64,000 bases of DNA from Natronosalvus amylolyticus (GCF_024298845.1 NZ_CP101156.1:3286001-3350000); one strand, 5' to 3'. Counted from the stretch's first letter, positions 9,480 through 19,369 are shown. The notes: generated by a model from the letters alone, not told the origin. Translations and numbers: made by a program.

Positions 9480-10784
9480 TCAGAACCCTTCATCCAGAAA
9501 GATATTTCGCTCGGGGAACAGCCGTTCGAGGCCCTCGAGCCCCGCTGAATCACACTCGAGTCGTCTCGCTCGCTCCAGTGCGCCGCCCGAGCGGGCACCG
9601 ATAGCCAGTTGGGAGAGCGTCGCGATGTCCAGTATCGCGTCGACATCACCGCGTTCGTCTACTCGTGTGCCATCGGATGTCCCCGCCGTCCCGAGTCGGT
9701 GACACGACCCGTTGCCGTCGGCGACGGCCAGTTCGAAGGTGCCATCGTTCCAGTCGACGAGCGGATCGGTGACTGCAAGCGTGATCGTCTCCTCGGTTCC
9801 CCCCGGATACGAGAGCACACTTAGTGCCCGTTCGACGTCGACGATGCGAGCCATCGGACCCGTGTGATACTCGACCTCGAGTTCGTCGGGGTCGGTGGCG
9901 ATGTCGAACAGCGGCGTGTCGACGGGCAGGCGTAATTTGACCGCCGACACCTGTGAGTCGTGGTCGTGACAGAACGCGAGTGCGGCACGGAACGCCTCGA
10001 GGTCGACGGCGACGAGTTCCGAGACGGTCATTGTGCGGTCACCCCAGTCACCGTCGATGACGTACCGGAGGTATGCCGCCGGTTTTCCGTCCCGTTCCCA
10101 CACGTAGACGAACGGATCGGTCGTCCAGTTCTCGAAGATTCGATAGCGCCACCAGTCACCGTCCCGATCGATTCGGCAATCGTATCGGTCGGCGTAGCGC
10201 TCGTAGACCGACTCGAGGGCAGGGTAGTCGTCGGCCTCGAGTGCCCGGAACTCGTGTTCGCTTCCGTCTGGCTCGCGTCGAGCGCGGGCAAACGCGAGGT
10301 CCTCGGGTTCGCACTCGACTCGCAGATACCGGTTCGTCGTGTCCCAGCCGTACTGCCGATAAAACCGATAGCGAAACGGCCAGAGTAGCGAGAACGGAGC
10401 CTCTCGCTCGCGGTACTCCTCGAGGGAGTGTCGGAGCAGTTCCCGTACGTGGCCACCGCGGCGGTTTTCGGGCGGGGAGGCGACGGCAGAGAGACCCGGT
10501 GTCAACAGCCCTTCGCCCCGGATGTTGGTTTCGAACCAGTAGTGGCGACAGACACACAGCGGGTCCGGCGGGTCGTCCGTCTCGAGTCGCTCGAGGCCGT
10601 TCTCGTCAGGGCGTGTCGCTACATCGTCAGGATACAGTCCGCGGCGAGAGCCCAGTTGCTCTCCTTTGGTTTCGTCCTCCTCGGGGTCGTACTCCGGGGG
10701 ACCTTCCTGTGGTGAAAACGCATAGGAGACGTACTCGTGAAAGACCGCCCGCTGGGTATCGGGCAGGGCACAGTATTTCGACAT
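9480..10784 (-). CDS. Eis-like GNAT N-acetyltransferase
   Basis: 434 residues from ATG at 10784; a GTG two codons earlier is possible. The layout is that of Eis/enhanced intracellular survival proteins: an N-terminal GNAT domain with an acetyl-CoA loop near SPPENRRGGHVRELL, a second GNAT-like domain (about 170-290, including the WWRYRIF segment), and a C-terminal SCP2-like sterol-carrier fold. Eis enzymes acetylate amines, but the substrate here is unknown. It is convergent with the nucleoside operon, ending 50 bp from it. Confidence 0.82.
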   Translation of the reverse strand: MSKYCALPDTQRAVFHEYVSYAFSPQEGPPEYDPEEDETKGEQLGSRRGLYPDDVATRPDENGLERLETDDPPDPLCVCRHYWFETNIRGEGLLTPGLSAVASPPENRRGGHVRELLRHSLEEYREREAPFSLLWPFRYRFYRQYGWDTTNRYLRVECEPEDLAFARARREPDGSEHEFRALEADDYPALESVYERYADRYDCRIDRDGDWWRYRIFENWTTDPFVYVWERDGKPAAYLRYVIDGDWGDRTMTVSELVAVDLEAFRAALAFCHDHDSQVSAVKLRLPVDTPLFDIATDPDELEVEYHTGPMARIVDVERALSVLSYPGGTEETITLAVTDPLVDWNDGTFELAVADGNGSCHRLGTAGTSDGTRVDERGDVDAILDIATLSQLAIGARSGGALERARRLECDSAGLEGLERLFPERNIFLDEGF

Positions 10785-10917
10785 ACACACAGGACCTCCC
10801 TCGAAGGATAAGTAGGTTCACGTGTAGTGGTAGCATCTCACAGGGTGCGGTGGATGATCGCCTCGAGCGGTCGCTCTTCCAGACGCAGATACCGACCGGG
10901 GTCGAGAGAGTGGGCGA

Positions 10918-12111
10918 TTATAGCCCGTCGACGAACGTTTCGATGCGAGCCAGCGCTTCGCGCAGGTCCTCGAGTCCGGTCGCGTACGACACTCGAAGGT
11001 GCCCGTCCCCACCGGGGCCGAAGACGTCGCCGGGGACGACGGCGACGCCCTCCTCGTGCAAGAGTGCTTCGGCGAAGTCGTTGGCCGTGCCGTCCCAGCT
11101 ATCGGGCACCTCGGGGAAGACGTAGAACGCGCCGGCGGCCTCGAAACACGGCATCCCGATTTCACGGAACCGCGAGAGGACGAATCGGCGTCGTCGGTCG
11201 TACTGGGCGACCATGTCCGCGACGTCGTTCCCACAGGACTCGAGGGCCTCGAGAGCGGCGTACTGTGCGGTCGTCGGGGCCGAGAGCATCCCATACTGGT
11301 GAATGCGGTTCATGGCGGCGATGGCGTCACTGGGGCCCAGTGCGTAGCCGAGTCGGAGCCCGGTCATCGCGTGGGCTTTCGAGAACCCGTTGAAAACGAT
11401 CGTTCGTTCGCGCATGCCAGGCAGCGTCGCGATTGAGGTATGGATGGCGCTGCCGCCGTGAGCGGGTCCGTCGGTATCGTTTCCGTACGTCAACTCGGCG
11501 TATATCTCGTCGGAGAGCACCGACAGGTCGTGTTCGCGAACGAATGCGGCGATCGGCTCGAGGTCGGCTTTCGACATGACGGCCCCCGTCGGGTTGTTTG
11601 GGTAACAGAGGACGAGCAAGTCGGCGTCGGCCGCGCCAGCAGCCTCGAGCGCGTCGACGGTGAGCCGAAAGTCGTCCGCTTCTCGCGTCGGCACCGAACA
11701 GACCTCGCCACCGGCGAAGATGACGCCCGGTTCGTAGGAAATGTACGACGGCTGAGCGATGGCGACGGTGTCGCCGGGGTCGACGAACGCTCGGAACGCC
11801 AGGTCGACGGCTTCGCTCGCGCCCGCGGTGACGAGGATCTCGTCGTCCCCGTCGTACTCGAGGCCGAACCGTTCGTCGACGTATCCTGAAATCGCCTCCC
11901 GTAACTCGCGCATCCCTCGGTTTGCCGTATACGACGTCTTTCCTCGCTCGAGGGAGGCAATCGCGGCATCGCGGGCAGCCCACGGGGTCGAAAAGTCGGG
12001 TTCGCCCACGCCGAGTGAGATGACGTCGTCGCGTTCCTCGGCGATCTCGAAGAACCGACGGATACCCGAGGGGCCCACCGCTTGCACGCGCTGTGACGGC
12101 TCGAGACTCAT
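10918..12111 (-). CDS. Class I/II pyridoxal-phosphate aminotransferase
   Basis: 397 residues. PLP-binding Lys245 lies in NGFSKAHAMTGLRLGY; CYPNNPTG (169-176) and SDEIY (200-204) hold the cofactor; the N-terminus VISLGVGEPDF is the usual substrate-gate segment. It belongs to the aspartate/aromatic aminotransferase fold-type I group; substrate not assignable from sequence. It overlaps the Lrp-type regulator gene by four bases (ATGA), so regulator and enzyme are co-translated, which suggests the regulator senses an amino acid handled by this enzyme. Confidence 0.9.
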   Translation of the reverse strand: MSLEPSQRVQAVGPSGIRRFFEIAEERDDVISLGVGEPDFSTPWAARDAAIASLERGKTSYTANRGMRELREAISGYVDERFGLEYDGDDEILVTAGASEAVDLAFRAFVDPGDTVAIAQPSYISYEPGVIFAGGEVCSVPTREADDFRLTVDALEAAGAADADLLVLCYPNNPTGAVMSKADLEPIAAFVREHDLSVLSDEIYAELTYGNDTDGPAHGGSAIHTSIATLPGMRERTIVFNGFSKAHAMTGLRLGYALGPSDAIAAMNRIHQYGMLSAPTTAQYAALEALESCGNDVADMVAQYDRRRRFVLSRFREIGMPCFEAAGAFYVFPEVPDSWDGTANDFAEALLHEEGVAVVPGDVFGPGGDGHLRVSYATGLEDLREALARIETFVDGL

Positions 12112-12593
12112 GGCGAGACCGAGAGCCTATCGTCGTCTTCGCCGTCCCCGAGTTCGATCCCGTGTTCCTTGTAGGAGGTCATGATGTAGTGAGTGACCGT
12201 CTGGGTAATCTCGGGGACGGGGGCGACCTTTTCGCTGATGAACTGGGAGACTTCGCGGATGGAGTCGCCCTCGACTTCCATGTCGAAGTCGTAGTCGCCG
12301 CTGACCAGTCGCAGTGCCGTCACCTGGGGGAACCGGGCCAGGCGTTCGGCGATGTCGTCGTAGCCGGTCTCTCGGTCGAGGGTGACGTTGAGTTCGACTT
12401 CCGCTCGAACGCGCTCGTCCTCGAGGCGGTCCCAGTCGACGACGGGTTTGTAGCCGCGGACGACGCCTGCGGCCTCGAGTGCGTCGATCGCTGCGGCTAC
12501 CTCCTCCTCGTCGAGGTCGGTCATTCGCGCGATGTCGGCCACGTCGTATCGCGCGTTCTCACGCAGCAACTCGAGCACGTCGCGTTCGCTCAT
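12108..12593 (-). CDS. Lrp/AsnC family transcriptional regulator
   Basis: 161 residues from ATG at 12593, directly preceded by AGGAGGT, one of the few strong Shine-Dalgarno sites in this window. A winged helix-turn-helix occupies about 1-55 (MSERDVLELL, then DVADIARMTDLDEEEV) and a RAM ligand-binding domain about 70-145. Such proteins form dimers and octamers that bind DNA in response to amino acids. It lies upstream of, and overlaps, the aminotransferase gene. Confidence 0.92.
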   Translation of the reverse strand: MSERDVLELLRENARYDVADIARMTDLDEEEVAAAIDALEAAGVVRGYKPVVDWDRLEDERVRAEVELNVTLDRETGYDDIAERLARFPQVTALRLVSGDYDFDMEVEGDSIREVSQFISEKVAPVPEITQTVTHYIMTSYKEHGIELGDGEDDDRLSVSP

Positions 12594-12674
12594 ACCTCCT
12601 CGAAGCGCGAGGGTCATCAAAAGCGTTGTGTCACACGCAACAACTGGCGACTCGATACCGCTTTCCGAAAGCTA

Positions 12675-13376
12675 TCAGTAATTCTTGAACAACAGGGCGC
12701 GAACGTCGTCTTTGGTCTGGACGTCTTTCGTCCCGCCGTCCGGCAGGTCGACCCGATAGCGATAATCCGCCGACGGTGACTCCTCCCACTTGTCGTCGTG
12801 GGTGTCGAGCAAGCTCATCATCTTGTTGAGCATGTCGTCGTCGTCGGCTGCCCCACCATCGGAACCGTCGTCACTTTCGTCGGGTTCGTCAGCATCCTCG
12901 GCGTCTGACGCCTCGGTTTCCCCTTCGTCCTCGTCTGCGTCAGCATCTTCATCAGCCGCGTCGTCGTCTTCGTCGGTGTCCTCATCTGCGGCGTCGGCGC
13001 GGTCGTCTGCCGTTTCGTCCGCATCGTCGGCGTCCTCGTCCGCTGCACTCGAGTCGTCGCCACCGACTTCGTCGTCGCCCCCTTCGTCGTAACTCACCGT
13101 TTCGACGTCTTCCGGCGGGGATTCGCCCTCGATAGCGGCTTCGACGGCTGCCGCCACGTCGTCGGTCGCCGTCGAGCCCGAACTGTCGGCCTCGATATCG
13201 AACGCGAGATCGCCTAACTCGCCGTCTTCGGTGGCTGCCTGGAGCGTGTCGATCAGATACTGGACGGCGTCTTGCTCGCGAACGAAGCCGTACTTGCCGA
13301 CGACCTCTTCTGACATCGTCGCCCGGAGTCGCTGGATCACCGCGTACTGTTCGTCCGTAACCTCGAGTGTTTGCAT
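12675..13376 (-). CDS. Acidic protein with conserved ends and long Asp/Glu-rich linker
   Basis: 233 residues from ATG at 13376 (MQTLEVTDEQ) with AGGT just before it. The first 75 residues are predicted helical and include LRATMSEEVVGKYGFV; the last 45 (DDKWEESPSADYRYRVDLPDG to the end) look folded. Between them, roughly residues 80-180 are almost only Asp, Glu, Ala, Ser and Gly and must be disordered. I do not recognise a function. The conserved termini suggest two binding modules joined by a salt-adapted tether. It sits just upstream of the Lrp/aminotransferase pair on the same strand. Confidence 0.75.
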   Translation of the reverse strand: MQTLEVTDEQYAVIQRLRATMSEEVVGKYGFVREQDAVQYLIDTLQAATEDGELGDLAFDIEADSSGSTATDDVAAAVEAAIEGESPPEDVETVSYDEGGDDEVGGDDSSAADEDADDADETADDRADAADEDTDEDDDAADEDADADEDEGETEASDAEDADEPDESDDGSDGGAADDDDMLNKMMSLLDTHDDKWEESPSADYRYRVDLPDGGTKDVQTKDDVRALLFKNY

Positions 13377-13481
13377 ACCTGACCGATGTGGCGAGGGGTA
13401 CATATATTTGGGTCCCTGCCGACGACCCCGTTCGTCGGATGGGGTCGCTATCGAGGTTCCCAACGTCTCTGTGTACGACCG

Positions 13482-14507
13482 CTACACGTTACCCCATTCG
13501 ACCGCTTTCACGTCGTCGACGCCCGCCCGTCGGACCACGGCCCGAACGGGATCACGAACGCCCTCGAGGTTCGGCGACTCGCCATCGAGCACCAGGACGC
13601 GAGCCGACTTGCCTGCCTCGAGCGAGCCGTATTCGAGGTCGAGCAGGTCGGCCCCGTTGACGGTCGCCATCTTGAGAACCTCGCGGGCGGGGACGTCGCT
13701 CAGTTTCGCCAGGAACTCCATTTCACGGAACATCGACGGCGAGTTCAACATCACGTTGTCGGTACCCAGCGCGAGCGTCGTCCGCTCGAGAAGGTCCGAA
13801 ACGGGCGGGAATCCCACGCCAGTCACCAGGTTCGAACGAGGGCAGAGCACGACTGGGACACCTTGCTCCTCGATTCGCTCGAGGTGGTGGACTTCGGGGT
13901 GAACGACGTGAATCAGAAACGCCGGGTCGAGGTCCAGCGCCGGGTCGATGTCGCTCGGGTCACCCTCGCCGGCGTGGATGGCGAACGGTTTGCCAGCCTC
14001 CCGAGTCGCTTCCCGCTCGCGGTCGAAGGTGTCATCGTTAGCCCCGCTGGCCCCGAAGCCGTCGCCGGCTTCCATCGCCTCGAGTGACTCTCGAGCGAAC
14101 GCGTAGGCGTCGATCGACTGTCCAGCGGCCGCCTCACGGAGTGTTTCGACGCCCGCAACGCCACCCTCGCGGAAGTCGAAACAGGCCGCCGTGCCGGCGC
14201 GTTCCATGTGCTCGAGGGAGGTCGCCATCGCCGACACCAACTCCTCGTGACTGGCGGCACGAAGCAGGCGGTGTTTCAGGCCGTCGGGCGGGGCAACGAG
14301 CTCCTCGAGTGAGAGGCCGCCGCCGGCTTCTTTGGCAATCGAGTCGCCGATGTGCGTGTGGGCGTTGATGAACGCCGGAAGGATGATGTCGTCGCTCTCG
14401 ACTGTCGTCTCTTCGATAGCCTCGATACGGCCGTCATCGCCGATAACGAGCCGTCCTTCCCGTGGCTCGAGATTCGGCCCCTGCAGGATAGTTCCGGTGT
14501 ACTCCAT
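13482..14507 (-). CDS. Amidohydrolase family protein (deaminase-like)
   Basis: 341 residues. Metal-binding motifs of the amidohydrolase superfamily are present: HTH at 50-52 in INAHTHIGD, a later His in FAIHAGEG, a His-rich stretch after LIHVVHPEVHH, and the Asp of LALGTDN. A small beta-sandwich is split between the N- and C-terminal ends. The pattern is closest to the cytosine/adenosine-type deaminases (MtaD/SAH deaminase relatives), but substrate cannot be named. No obvious operon; 105 bp from the acidic-protein gene. Confidence 0.85.
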   Translation of the reverse strand: MEYTGTILQGPNLEPREGRLVIGDDGRIEAIEETTVESDDIILPAFINAHTHIGDSIAKEAGGGLSLEELVAPPDGLKHRLLRAASHEELVSAMATSLEHMERAGTAACFDFREGGVAGVETLREAAAGQSIDAYAFARESLEAMEAGDGFGASGANDDTFDREREATREAGKPFAIHAGEGDPSDIDPALDLDPAFLIHVVHPEVHHLERIEEQGVPVVLCPRSNLVTGVGFPPVSDLLERTTLALGTDNVMLNSPSMFREMEFLAKLSDVPAREVLKMATVNGADLLDLEYGSLEAGKSARVLVLDGESPNLEGVRDPVRAVVRRAGVDDVKAVEWGNV

Positions 14508-14617
14508 ACCCAGCGTTTGGGGCTCGAGGGCTTCAACGTTGGTCGTTTGGACTCGAGGCGGCCAGGACCGCGCTCGAAACGCTCCACATCGTGCTCGAGG
14601 CGGTCAGACCGTCCCTC

Positions 14618-15844
14618 TCAATCGCTGAACTGGTCGAGCGTTGCGTACAGCCCGTCCCGAACTTCGGTGACGAGAGGCCCGTCGATGTCGAGTCCTAGCA
14701 CGTCTACGGCAGCGGTTCCGACGGCCTCGGTGACGGGCGCTGGCGAGTACACCCCGAGTCGCCACTGGGAGTACTGGGCGGACCGAAGGGCGTCCACGAG
14801 CGGCGATTGTCGGCCGAGTTGGCGCACCTCGCCGTTGACCAGCACACGCGTCGTCGATTCCTTCATCGATGGGCGGGAGGGCACGTCGATGATGACGTCC
14901 GTTTCCTCGACCCCGGCGTCCGCGGCGATTTCACGCTCGAACTCGCGAATGTTCGCGTGGTCGGCCTCGATAATTCCACCGGGGACATCGTCGATTTCGG
15001 CCCAGACGGCACGCTTGTACAGATTTCGGTGGTCGAGTCGCTTGGAAAACGCTGCGGTTGCCCCACTCGAGCGTAGCGTCGCGATCAGGTCGTGGTCGTC
15101 CATCCGCTGGAGGGTCCCCGCATCGGTAACCTCGGCCTCGAGTAGCTGTTCGCCAGCCCGGCGCAACATGGCTTTGCTGATGCGAGCGACGCTGTGACTA
15201 TAGACGGTTGGGTTCATCAACGCACGTGCGACGAGCAGGCTCTCGGCCGTCTGGACGTTGCCCTCGGCGAGGACGAGTTCGCCGTCGACGAACCGGAGTT
15301 CGCGGACGAGTCGACCGTGATCGATGGTGCCGTAGGGAACGCCGGTGTGGTGGGCGTCGCGCACGAGATAATCCATCCGATCGACGTCGAGTTCGCCCGA
15401 GACGATCTGGCCGAAGCGACCCTCGCCGGCGACGATGTCGGCGACCGTCGCTGGCTCGAGGCCGTGATCGCGGAGCACGTCGCCGACATCACCCGTCGCG
15501 AGCAGGTCGTGGACGTCGTCGTGATAGCGACCGGTTTTTCGGTAGGTGAGTTCCTCGAGATTGTGGCTAAAGGGGCCGTGTCCGACGTCGTGGAGCAACG
15601 CGGCGGCCTGGATACGTTTGGCCTCGCGACCCTCGATACCGAGGTGCTCGAGTGCACGACAGGCCAGGTGGTAGACACCGAGGCTGTGTTCGAACCGGGT
15701 GTGGTTCGCGGAGGGGTAGACCAGCGAGACGGTGCCCAACTGAGCGATGTGGCGCAACCGCTGGACTGCGGGCGTATCGAGGAGGTCTCGAGCGACGCCG
15801 TCGACCTCGATGTGGTCGTGGACGCTGTCCTTGATGGTTTTCAT
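14618..15844 (-). CDS. HD-domain phosphohydrolase (SAMHD1/dNTPase-like)
   Basis: 408 residues. The HD signature is complete: His53 in RFEHSLGV, His85-Asp86 in AALLHDVGHGPFSH, and a later Asp in ELDVDRMDYLVRDA. This spacing and the opening KTIKDSVHDHIEVDG are characteristic of the YwfO/SAMHD1-like branch, whose members hydrolyse dNTPs or other nucleotides with a divalent metal. The C-terminal 150 residues are the less conserved regulatory part. The 86-bp palindrome lies 39 bp upstream of its start. Confidence 0.88.
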   Translation of the reverse strand: MKTIKDSVHDHIEVDGVARDLLDTPAVQRLRHIAQLGTVSLVYPSANHTRFEHSLGVYHLACRALEHLGIEGREAKRIQAAALLHDVGHGPFSHNLEELTYRKTGRYHDDVHDLLATGDVGDVLRDHGLEPATVADIVAGEGRFGQIVSGELDVDRMDYLVRDAHHTGVPYGTIDHGRLVRELRFVDGELVLAEGNVQTAESLLVARALMNPTVYSHSVARISKAMLRRAGEQLLEAEVTDAGTLQRMDDHDLIATLRSSGATAAFSKRLDHRNLYKRAVWAEIDDVPGGIIEADHANIREFEREIAADAGVEETDVIIDVPSRPSMKESTTRVLVNGEVRQLGRQSPLVDALRSAQYSQWRLGVYSPAPVTEAVGTAAVDVLGLDIDGPLVTEVRDGLYATLDQFSD

Positions 15845-15883
15845 ACCCGCGAATTTGTCGCTATCCTACAAAAAGCGTCGGAC

Positions 15884-15969
15884 CTATAGTAGCCAGTGAA
15901 ACGATTGACACACCTACCGCGACGCCAGCTTGCGAGAGGGTGTGCAATGACTTTCACTGGCTACTATAG
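15884..15969. repeat. 86-bp palindromic repeat, copy A
   Basis: Both ends match as an 18-bp perfect inverted repeat (CTATAGTAGCCAGTGAAA and its complement). An inner stem (about 15913-15920 with 15929-15936) has two mismatched pairs in this copy. It lies between the small membrane protein gene and the HD gene. Copies B, C and D are at 22707, 51289 and 63629, all exactly 86 bp. Confidence 0.92.
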
Positions 15970-15986
15970 TTGCCGTCTTCGGTCCC

Positions 15987-16196
15987 TCACGAACCGTCTT
16001 CTTCGACGGCCATCTTGAGGATTCTCGGTGTGAGAACCGCGTCGATGACAGCTAATCCGAGGACGAGATACATCAACGTACCCTCGAGGAAGAACACGGC
16101 GATAAAGACGAGAAGTGCGGCACCGCCGATGCCGACGCCGTGGCGCACCATCGGATTGTGGAACGGCGACTCCTGCGCTGATTGTGTCTGTGACAT
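15987..16196 (-). CDS. Small two-span membrane protein
   Basis: 69 residues from ATG at 16196 (MSQTQSAQES). Two hydrophobic helices (GVGIGGAALLVFIAVFFL and the stretch MYLVLGLAVIDAVL) follow a short polar head, and the tail is acidic (VEEDGS). No recognised domain. Short proteins of this shape are common in haloarchaea. Its stop is 17 bp from palindrome copy A. Confidence 0.7.
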   Translation of the reverse strand: MSQTQSAQESPFHNPMVRHGVGIGGAALLVFIAVFFLEGTLMYLVLGLAVIDAVLTPRILKMAVEEDGS

Positions 16197-16235
16197 TATA
16201 GAAACCTGATTAGGACGCGAACAAAATACTATCGA

Positions 16236-16291
16236 AAAGGTTGGAGGTGCGACACGGTTGTTGAAAGGTTGGAGGTGCGACACGGTTGTTG
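16236..16291. repeat. Perfect 28-bp tandem duplication
   Basis: A 28-bp unit beginning AAAGGTTGGAGGTGCGACAC is present twice head to tail (16236-16263 and 16264-16291) with no mismatch. It lies in the divergent promoter region between the small membrane protein gene and purL, so it may double a regulator site, or be a recent replication slip. Confidence 0.85.
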
Positions 16292-16447
16292 GAGCCTCTA
16301 TACACCAAACCGGACGAGAGCACCTGCTATTGTTGCCGGTGAAAGCGTTCCACGGTTCTCGACGATGACGCGCTCGATCACGTCCTCGGTGTTCACGAAC
16401 GTGCATATAGAAACCCCTTTTAGGCCCGGCTTTCACCACTTAGGTGA

Positions 16448-18658
16448 ATGAGTGAAGCCGATTCGGACCACGAACTGATCGTCGCGGAACTGGGGCGTGA
16501 GCCGACCCCGGCCGAGGCGGCGCTGTTCGAGAACCTCTGGAGCGAACACTGTGCGTATCGGTCCTCGAGACCCCTCCTGTCTGCCTTCGAGAGTGAGGGT
16601 CAGCAGGTCGTCGTGGGACCGGGTGACGACGCGGCGGTCGTCGCACTCCCGTCGTACGATGACTCGAGTGCGGGAGACGGCGAGACTCCCGAAGCCGGTG
16701 ACAACTCGGACGTCTACATCACGTTGGGTATCGAGAGTCACAACCACCCCTCCTACGTCGACCCGTTCGACGGCGCGGCGACGGGCGTCGGCGGCATCGT
16801 CAGGGACACCCTCTCGATGGGCGCGTATCCGATTGCACTCACCGATAGCCTCTATTTCGGCTCGTTCGACCGCGAGCACTCCCGATACCTGTTCGAAGGT
16901 GTCGTCGACGGTATCAGCCACTACGGCAACTGTATCGGCGTGCCGACGGTTGGCGGGAGCGTGGACTTCCACCCCGACTACGAGGGGAACCCGCTGGTGA
17001 ACGTCGCCTGTGTCGGCCTGTTGAACGAGGAGAGACTCGTCACCGCCGTCGCTCAGGAGCCGGGCAACAAACTCGTGCTCGTCGGCAACGCGACGGGCCG
17101 TGACGGCCTCGGTGGGGCGAGTTTTGCGAGCGAAGACCTGGCAGAAGACGCCGAAACCGAAGACCGACCAGCCGTGCAGGTTGGCGACCCGTACGCCGAA
17201 AAGCTGCTGATCGAGGCCAACGAGCAACTGATCGACGAGAACCTGATCGAGTCGGCTCGCGACCTCGGTGCTGCGGGGCTCGGTGGTGCCTCGAGCGAAC
17301 TCGTCGCGAAAGGCGGCCTCGGTGCGCACATCGAACTCGAGCGGGTACACCAGCGCGAGCCGAACATGACGCCCCTCGAAATCTTGTTGGCTGAATCCCA
17401 GGAACGGATGTGTTACGAGGTCGAACCCGACAACGTCGACCGCGTCCGGGAGATTGCTGACCGCTTCGATCTCGGGTGTTCGGTTATTGGCGACGTGACC
17501 GACGGAAACTACGTCTGTACGTTCAAAGGAGTCGAGCAAGACGAGCGAGAAACCGTCGTCGACGTCGATGCCGAGTTCCTCGGGGAGGGTGCACCGATGA
17601 ACGACCTACCATGGAACGAGCCCGCCGAAGCCGACACCGAGTTACCGGATGTCGACCTCGAGACGGCTTTCGACGCCGTCGTTGGCTCGCCGAACACGGC
17701 TTCCAAACGATGGGTCTACCGCCAGTACGACCACGAGGTGGGGGTCCGAACGAGCGTCCCGCCGGGCGACGACGCCGCACTGGTTGCGATCCGGGAGGCC
17801 GATTGCGGTCTTGCGATATCGGCGGGCGCGGCCCCCAACTGGACCGCGGCGAGCCCGAAGGCCGGTGCTCGAGCCGTCGCGCTCGAGAACGCGACGAACC
17901 TGGCTGTGAAGGGTGCGACGCCGCTGGCTGCCGTGGACTGTCTCAACGGCGGAAATCCCGAAAAGCCGGACGTGTACGGCGGATTCAAAGGGATCGTCGA
18001 CGGTCTCGCCGGGATGTGTGCGGAGCTGTCGGTTCCCATCGTCGGCGGGAACGTCTCCCTGTATAACGACTCGGTGAGCGGACCGATTCCACCCACGCCA
18101 ACGCTCGCGATGGTCGGGACGAAACTCGGCTACGAAGCACCACCGCTTGCCGCGACTGCAGACGAGGATGCGACGCTTTTGCTCGTTGGCGACGACGCCC
18201 TCGGGACCGATTCGTTCGCCCTCGGTGGCTCGGAGTATTTGGCCCAGCAGGGCGGAACCGACCGGTTCCCGACGCTTCCTGAGAACCCAACGGCCCGACT
18301 CGAGGCGCTCGCAACGGTCGCCAACGACGACTCGACGCTCGCGACGCACGACGTCAGCCACGGCGGGTTGGCGGTTTCGCTCGCCGAGATGATAACCGAG
18401 ACGGCCGGACTCGAAGTTTCCATCGAGACCGACAGCCCCGCTGGGGCACTGTTCCACGAGACGCCCGGACGTGCGCTCGTGTTGACGACCGACCCCGAAT
18501 CCGTTCGAGCGACGCTCGACGCTGTTGCCCCGGTCACCGCGATCGGTGCGACGACGACGGACGGCACGCTTTCGGTCACGGTCGGGGAAGACACACTCGA
18601 GCGAACCGCAGGGGCGATTGCGGATCGCCGATCGATCATCGAAGCGGAACTCGAGTAG
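16448..18658 (+). CDS. purL: Phosphoribosylformylglycinamidine synthase, PurL subunit
   Basis: 736 residues, the normal length for the small PurL of PurLQS complexes. It converts FGAR, ATP and glutamine-derived ammonia to FGAM in purine synthesis. The N-terminus has the hallmark [11 protein letters not shown], followed by [20 protein letters not shown] and [10 protein letters not shown], which line the nucleotide site. TAGGTGA lies just before the ATG. PurQ and PurS are not in the window. Transcribed divergently from the small membrane protein gene across the 28-bp duplication. Confidence 0.96.
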   Translation: MSEADSDHELIVAELGREPTPAEAALFENLWSEHCAYRSSRPLLSAFESEGQQVVVGPGDDAAVVALPSYDDSSAGDGETPEAGDNSDVYITLGIESHNHPSYVDPFDGAATGVGGIVRDTLSMGAYPIALTDSLYFGSFDREHSRYLFEGVVDGISHYGNCIGVPTVGGSVDFHPDYEGNPLVNVACVGLLNEERLVTAVAQEPGNKLVLVGNATGRDGLGGASFASEDLAEDAETEDRPAVQVGDPYAEKLLIEANEQLIDENLIESARDLGAAGLGGASSELVAKGGLGAHIELERVHQREPNMTPLEILLAESQERMCYEVEPDNVDRVREIADRFDLGCSVIGDVTDGNYVCTFKGVEQDERETVVDVDAEFLGEGAPMNDLPWNEPAEADTELPDVDLETAFDAVVGSPNTASKRWVYRQYDHEVGVRTSVPPGDDAALVAIREADCGLAISAGAAPNWTAASPKAGARAVALENATNLAVKGATPLAAVDCLNGGNPEKPDVYGGFKGIVDGLAGMCAELSVPIVGGNVSLYNDSVSGPIPPTPTLAMVGTKLGYEAPPLAATADEDATLLLVGDDALGTDSFALGGSEYLAQQGGTDRFPTLPENPTARLEALATVANDDSTLATHDVSHGGLAVSLAEMITETAGLEVSIETDSPAGALFHETPGRALVLTTDPESVRATLDAVAPVTAIGATTTDGTLSVTVGEDTLERTAGAIADRRSIIEAELE

Positions 18659-18784
18659 CGCGTTCGCTCGGGGCACGAGTTCACGCCTTGGCGGAATGAA
18701 CTTTTTACAACGGGAAAATCGCCCGATATCTTCATATGGCTCCGTGAGAAGAATCGGATACCAACGTCTACTGGGGAAGGCTCA

Positions 18785-19369
18785 ATGTCTACGGATCCAC
18801 ATGTGCTGATCGTCGAGGACGAACCCGATCTGGCGAACCTGTACGCCGCCTGGCTGGACGACCGCTGTTCGGTCGAGACGGCCTACGACGGGAACGAAGC
18901 GCTCGAGGCGATAGACGAAGCTATCGATATCGTCCTGCTCGACCGTCGAATGCCGGGCCTATCGGGTGATACGGTGCTCGGAACGATTCGCGAACGCAAC
19001 CTCGATTGCCGGGTTGCGATGGTGACCGCGGTCGAACCGGATTTCGATATTATCGGTATGGGATTCGACGACTATCTGGTCAAACCCGTCTCGAAAGACG
19101 AACTGACGACGATTATCGACCAGTTACTGTTGCGTTCGACCTACGACGAACAGCTTCAGGAGTTCTTCGCACTCGCGTCGAAAAAGGCGCTGCTCGACGC
19201 CCAGAAAACACAGGCAGAACGCAACTCGAGCCAGGAGTACGCCGTCCTCGAAGACCGTCTGGCTGTCCTGCGAAGCCAGGTCGACGAAACGATGACCGAA
19301 CTGCTCGATCAGGACGTGTATCATCGACTCTGTCAGGACATTACCCGCGAATCTATTCTTTCGAAATAG
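18785..19369 (+). CDS. Response regulator with HalX domain
   Basis: 194 residues. Receiver domain 1-118 with acidic pocket Glu11-Asp12, phosphorylation site Asp53 (VLLDRRMPG), Thr81 and Lys100 (DDYLVKPVS). The rest is the HalX domain, a helical, coiled-coil-like output found in haloarchaea, here including the FFALASKKALLDAQK helix. No DNA-binding domain is visible, so output is probably by protein contact. No histidine kinase gene is adjacent. Its last 17 bases overlap the convergent DUF3054 gene. Confidence 0.93.
   Translation: MSTDPHVLIVEDEPDLANLYAAWLDDRCSVETAYDGNEALEAIDEAIDIVLLDRRMPGLSGDTVLGTIRERNLDCRVAMVTAVEPDFDIIGMGFDDYLVKPVSKDELTTIIDQLLLRSTYDEQLQEFFALASKKALLDAQKTQAERNSSQEYAVLEDRLAVLRSQVDETMTELLDQDVYHRLCQDITRESILSK

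Noticed and set aside
16433-17539. Long open frame opposite purL (368 codons)
   Set aside because: Antisense shadow; the composition follows purL codons and it has no recognisable fold.
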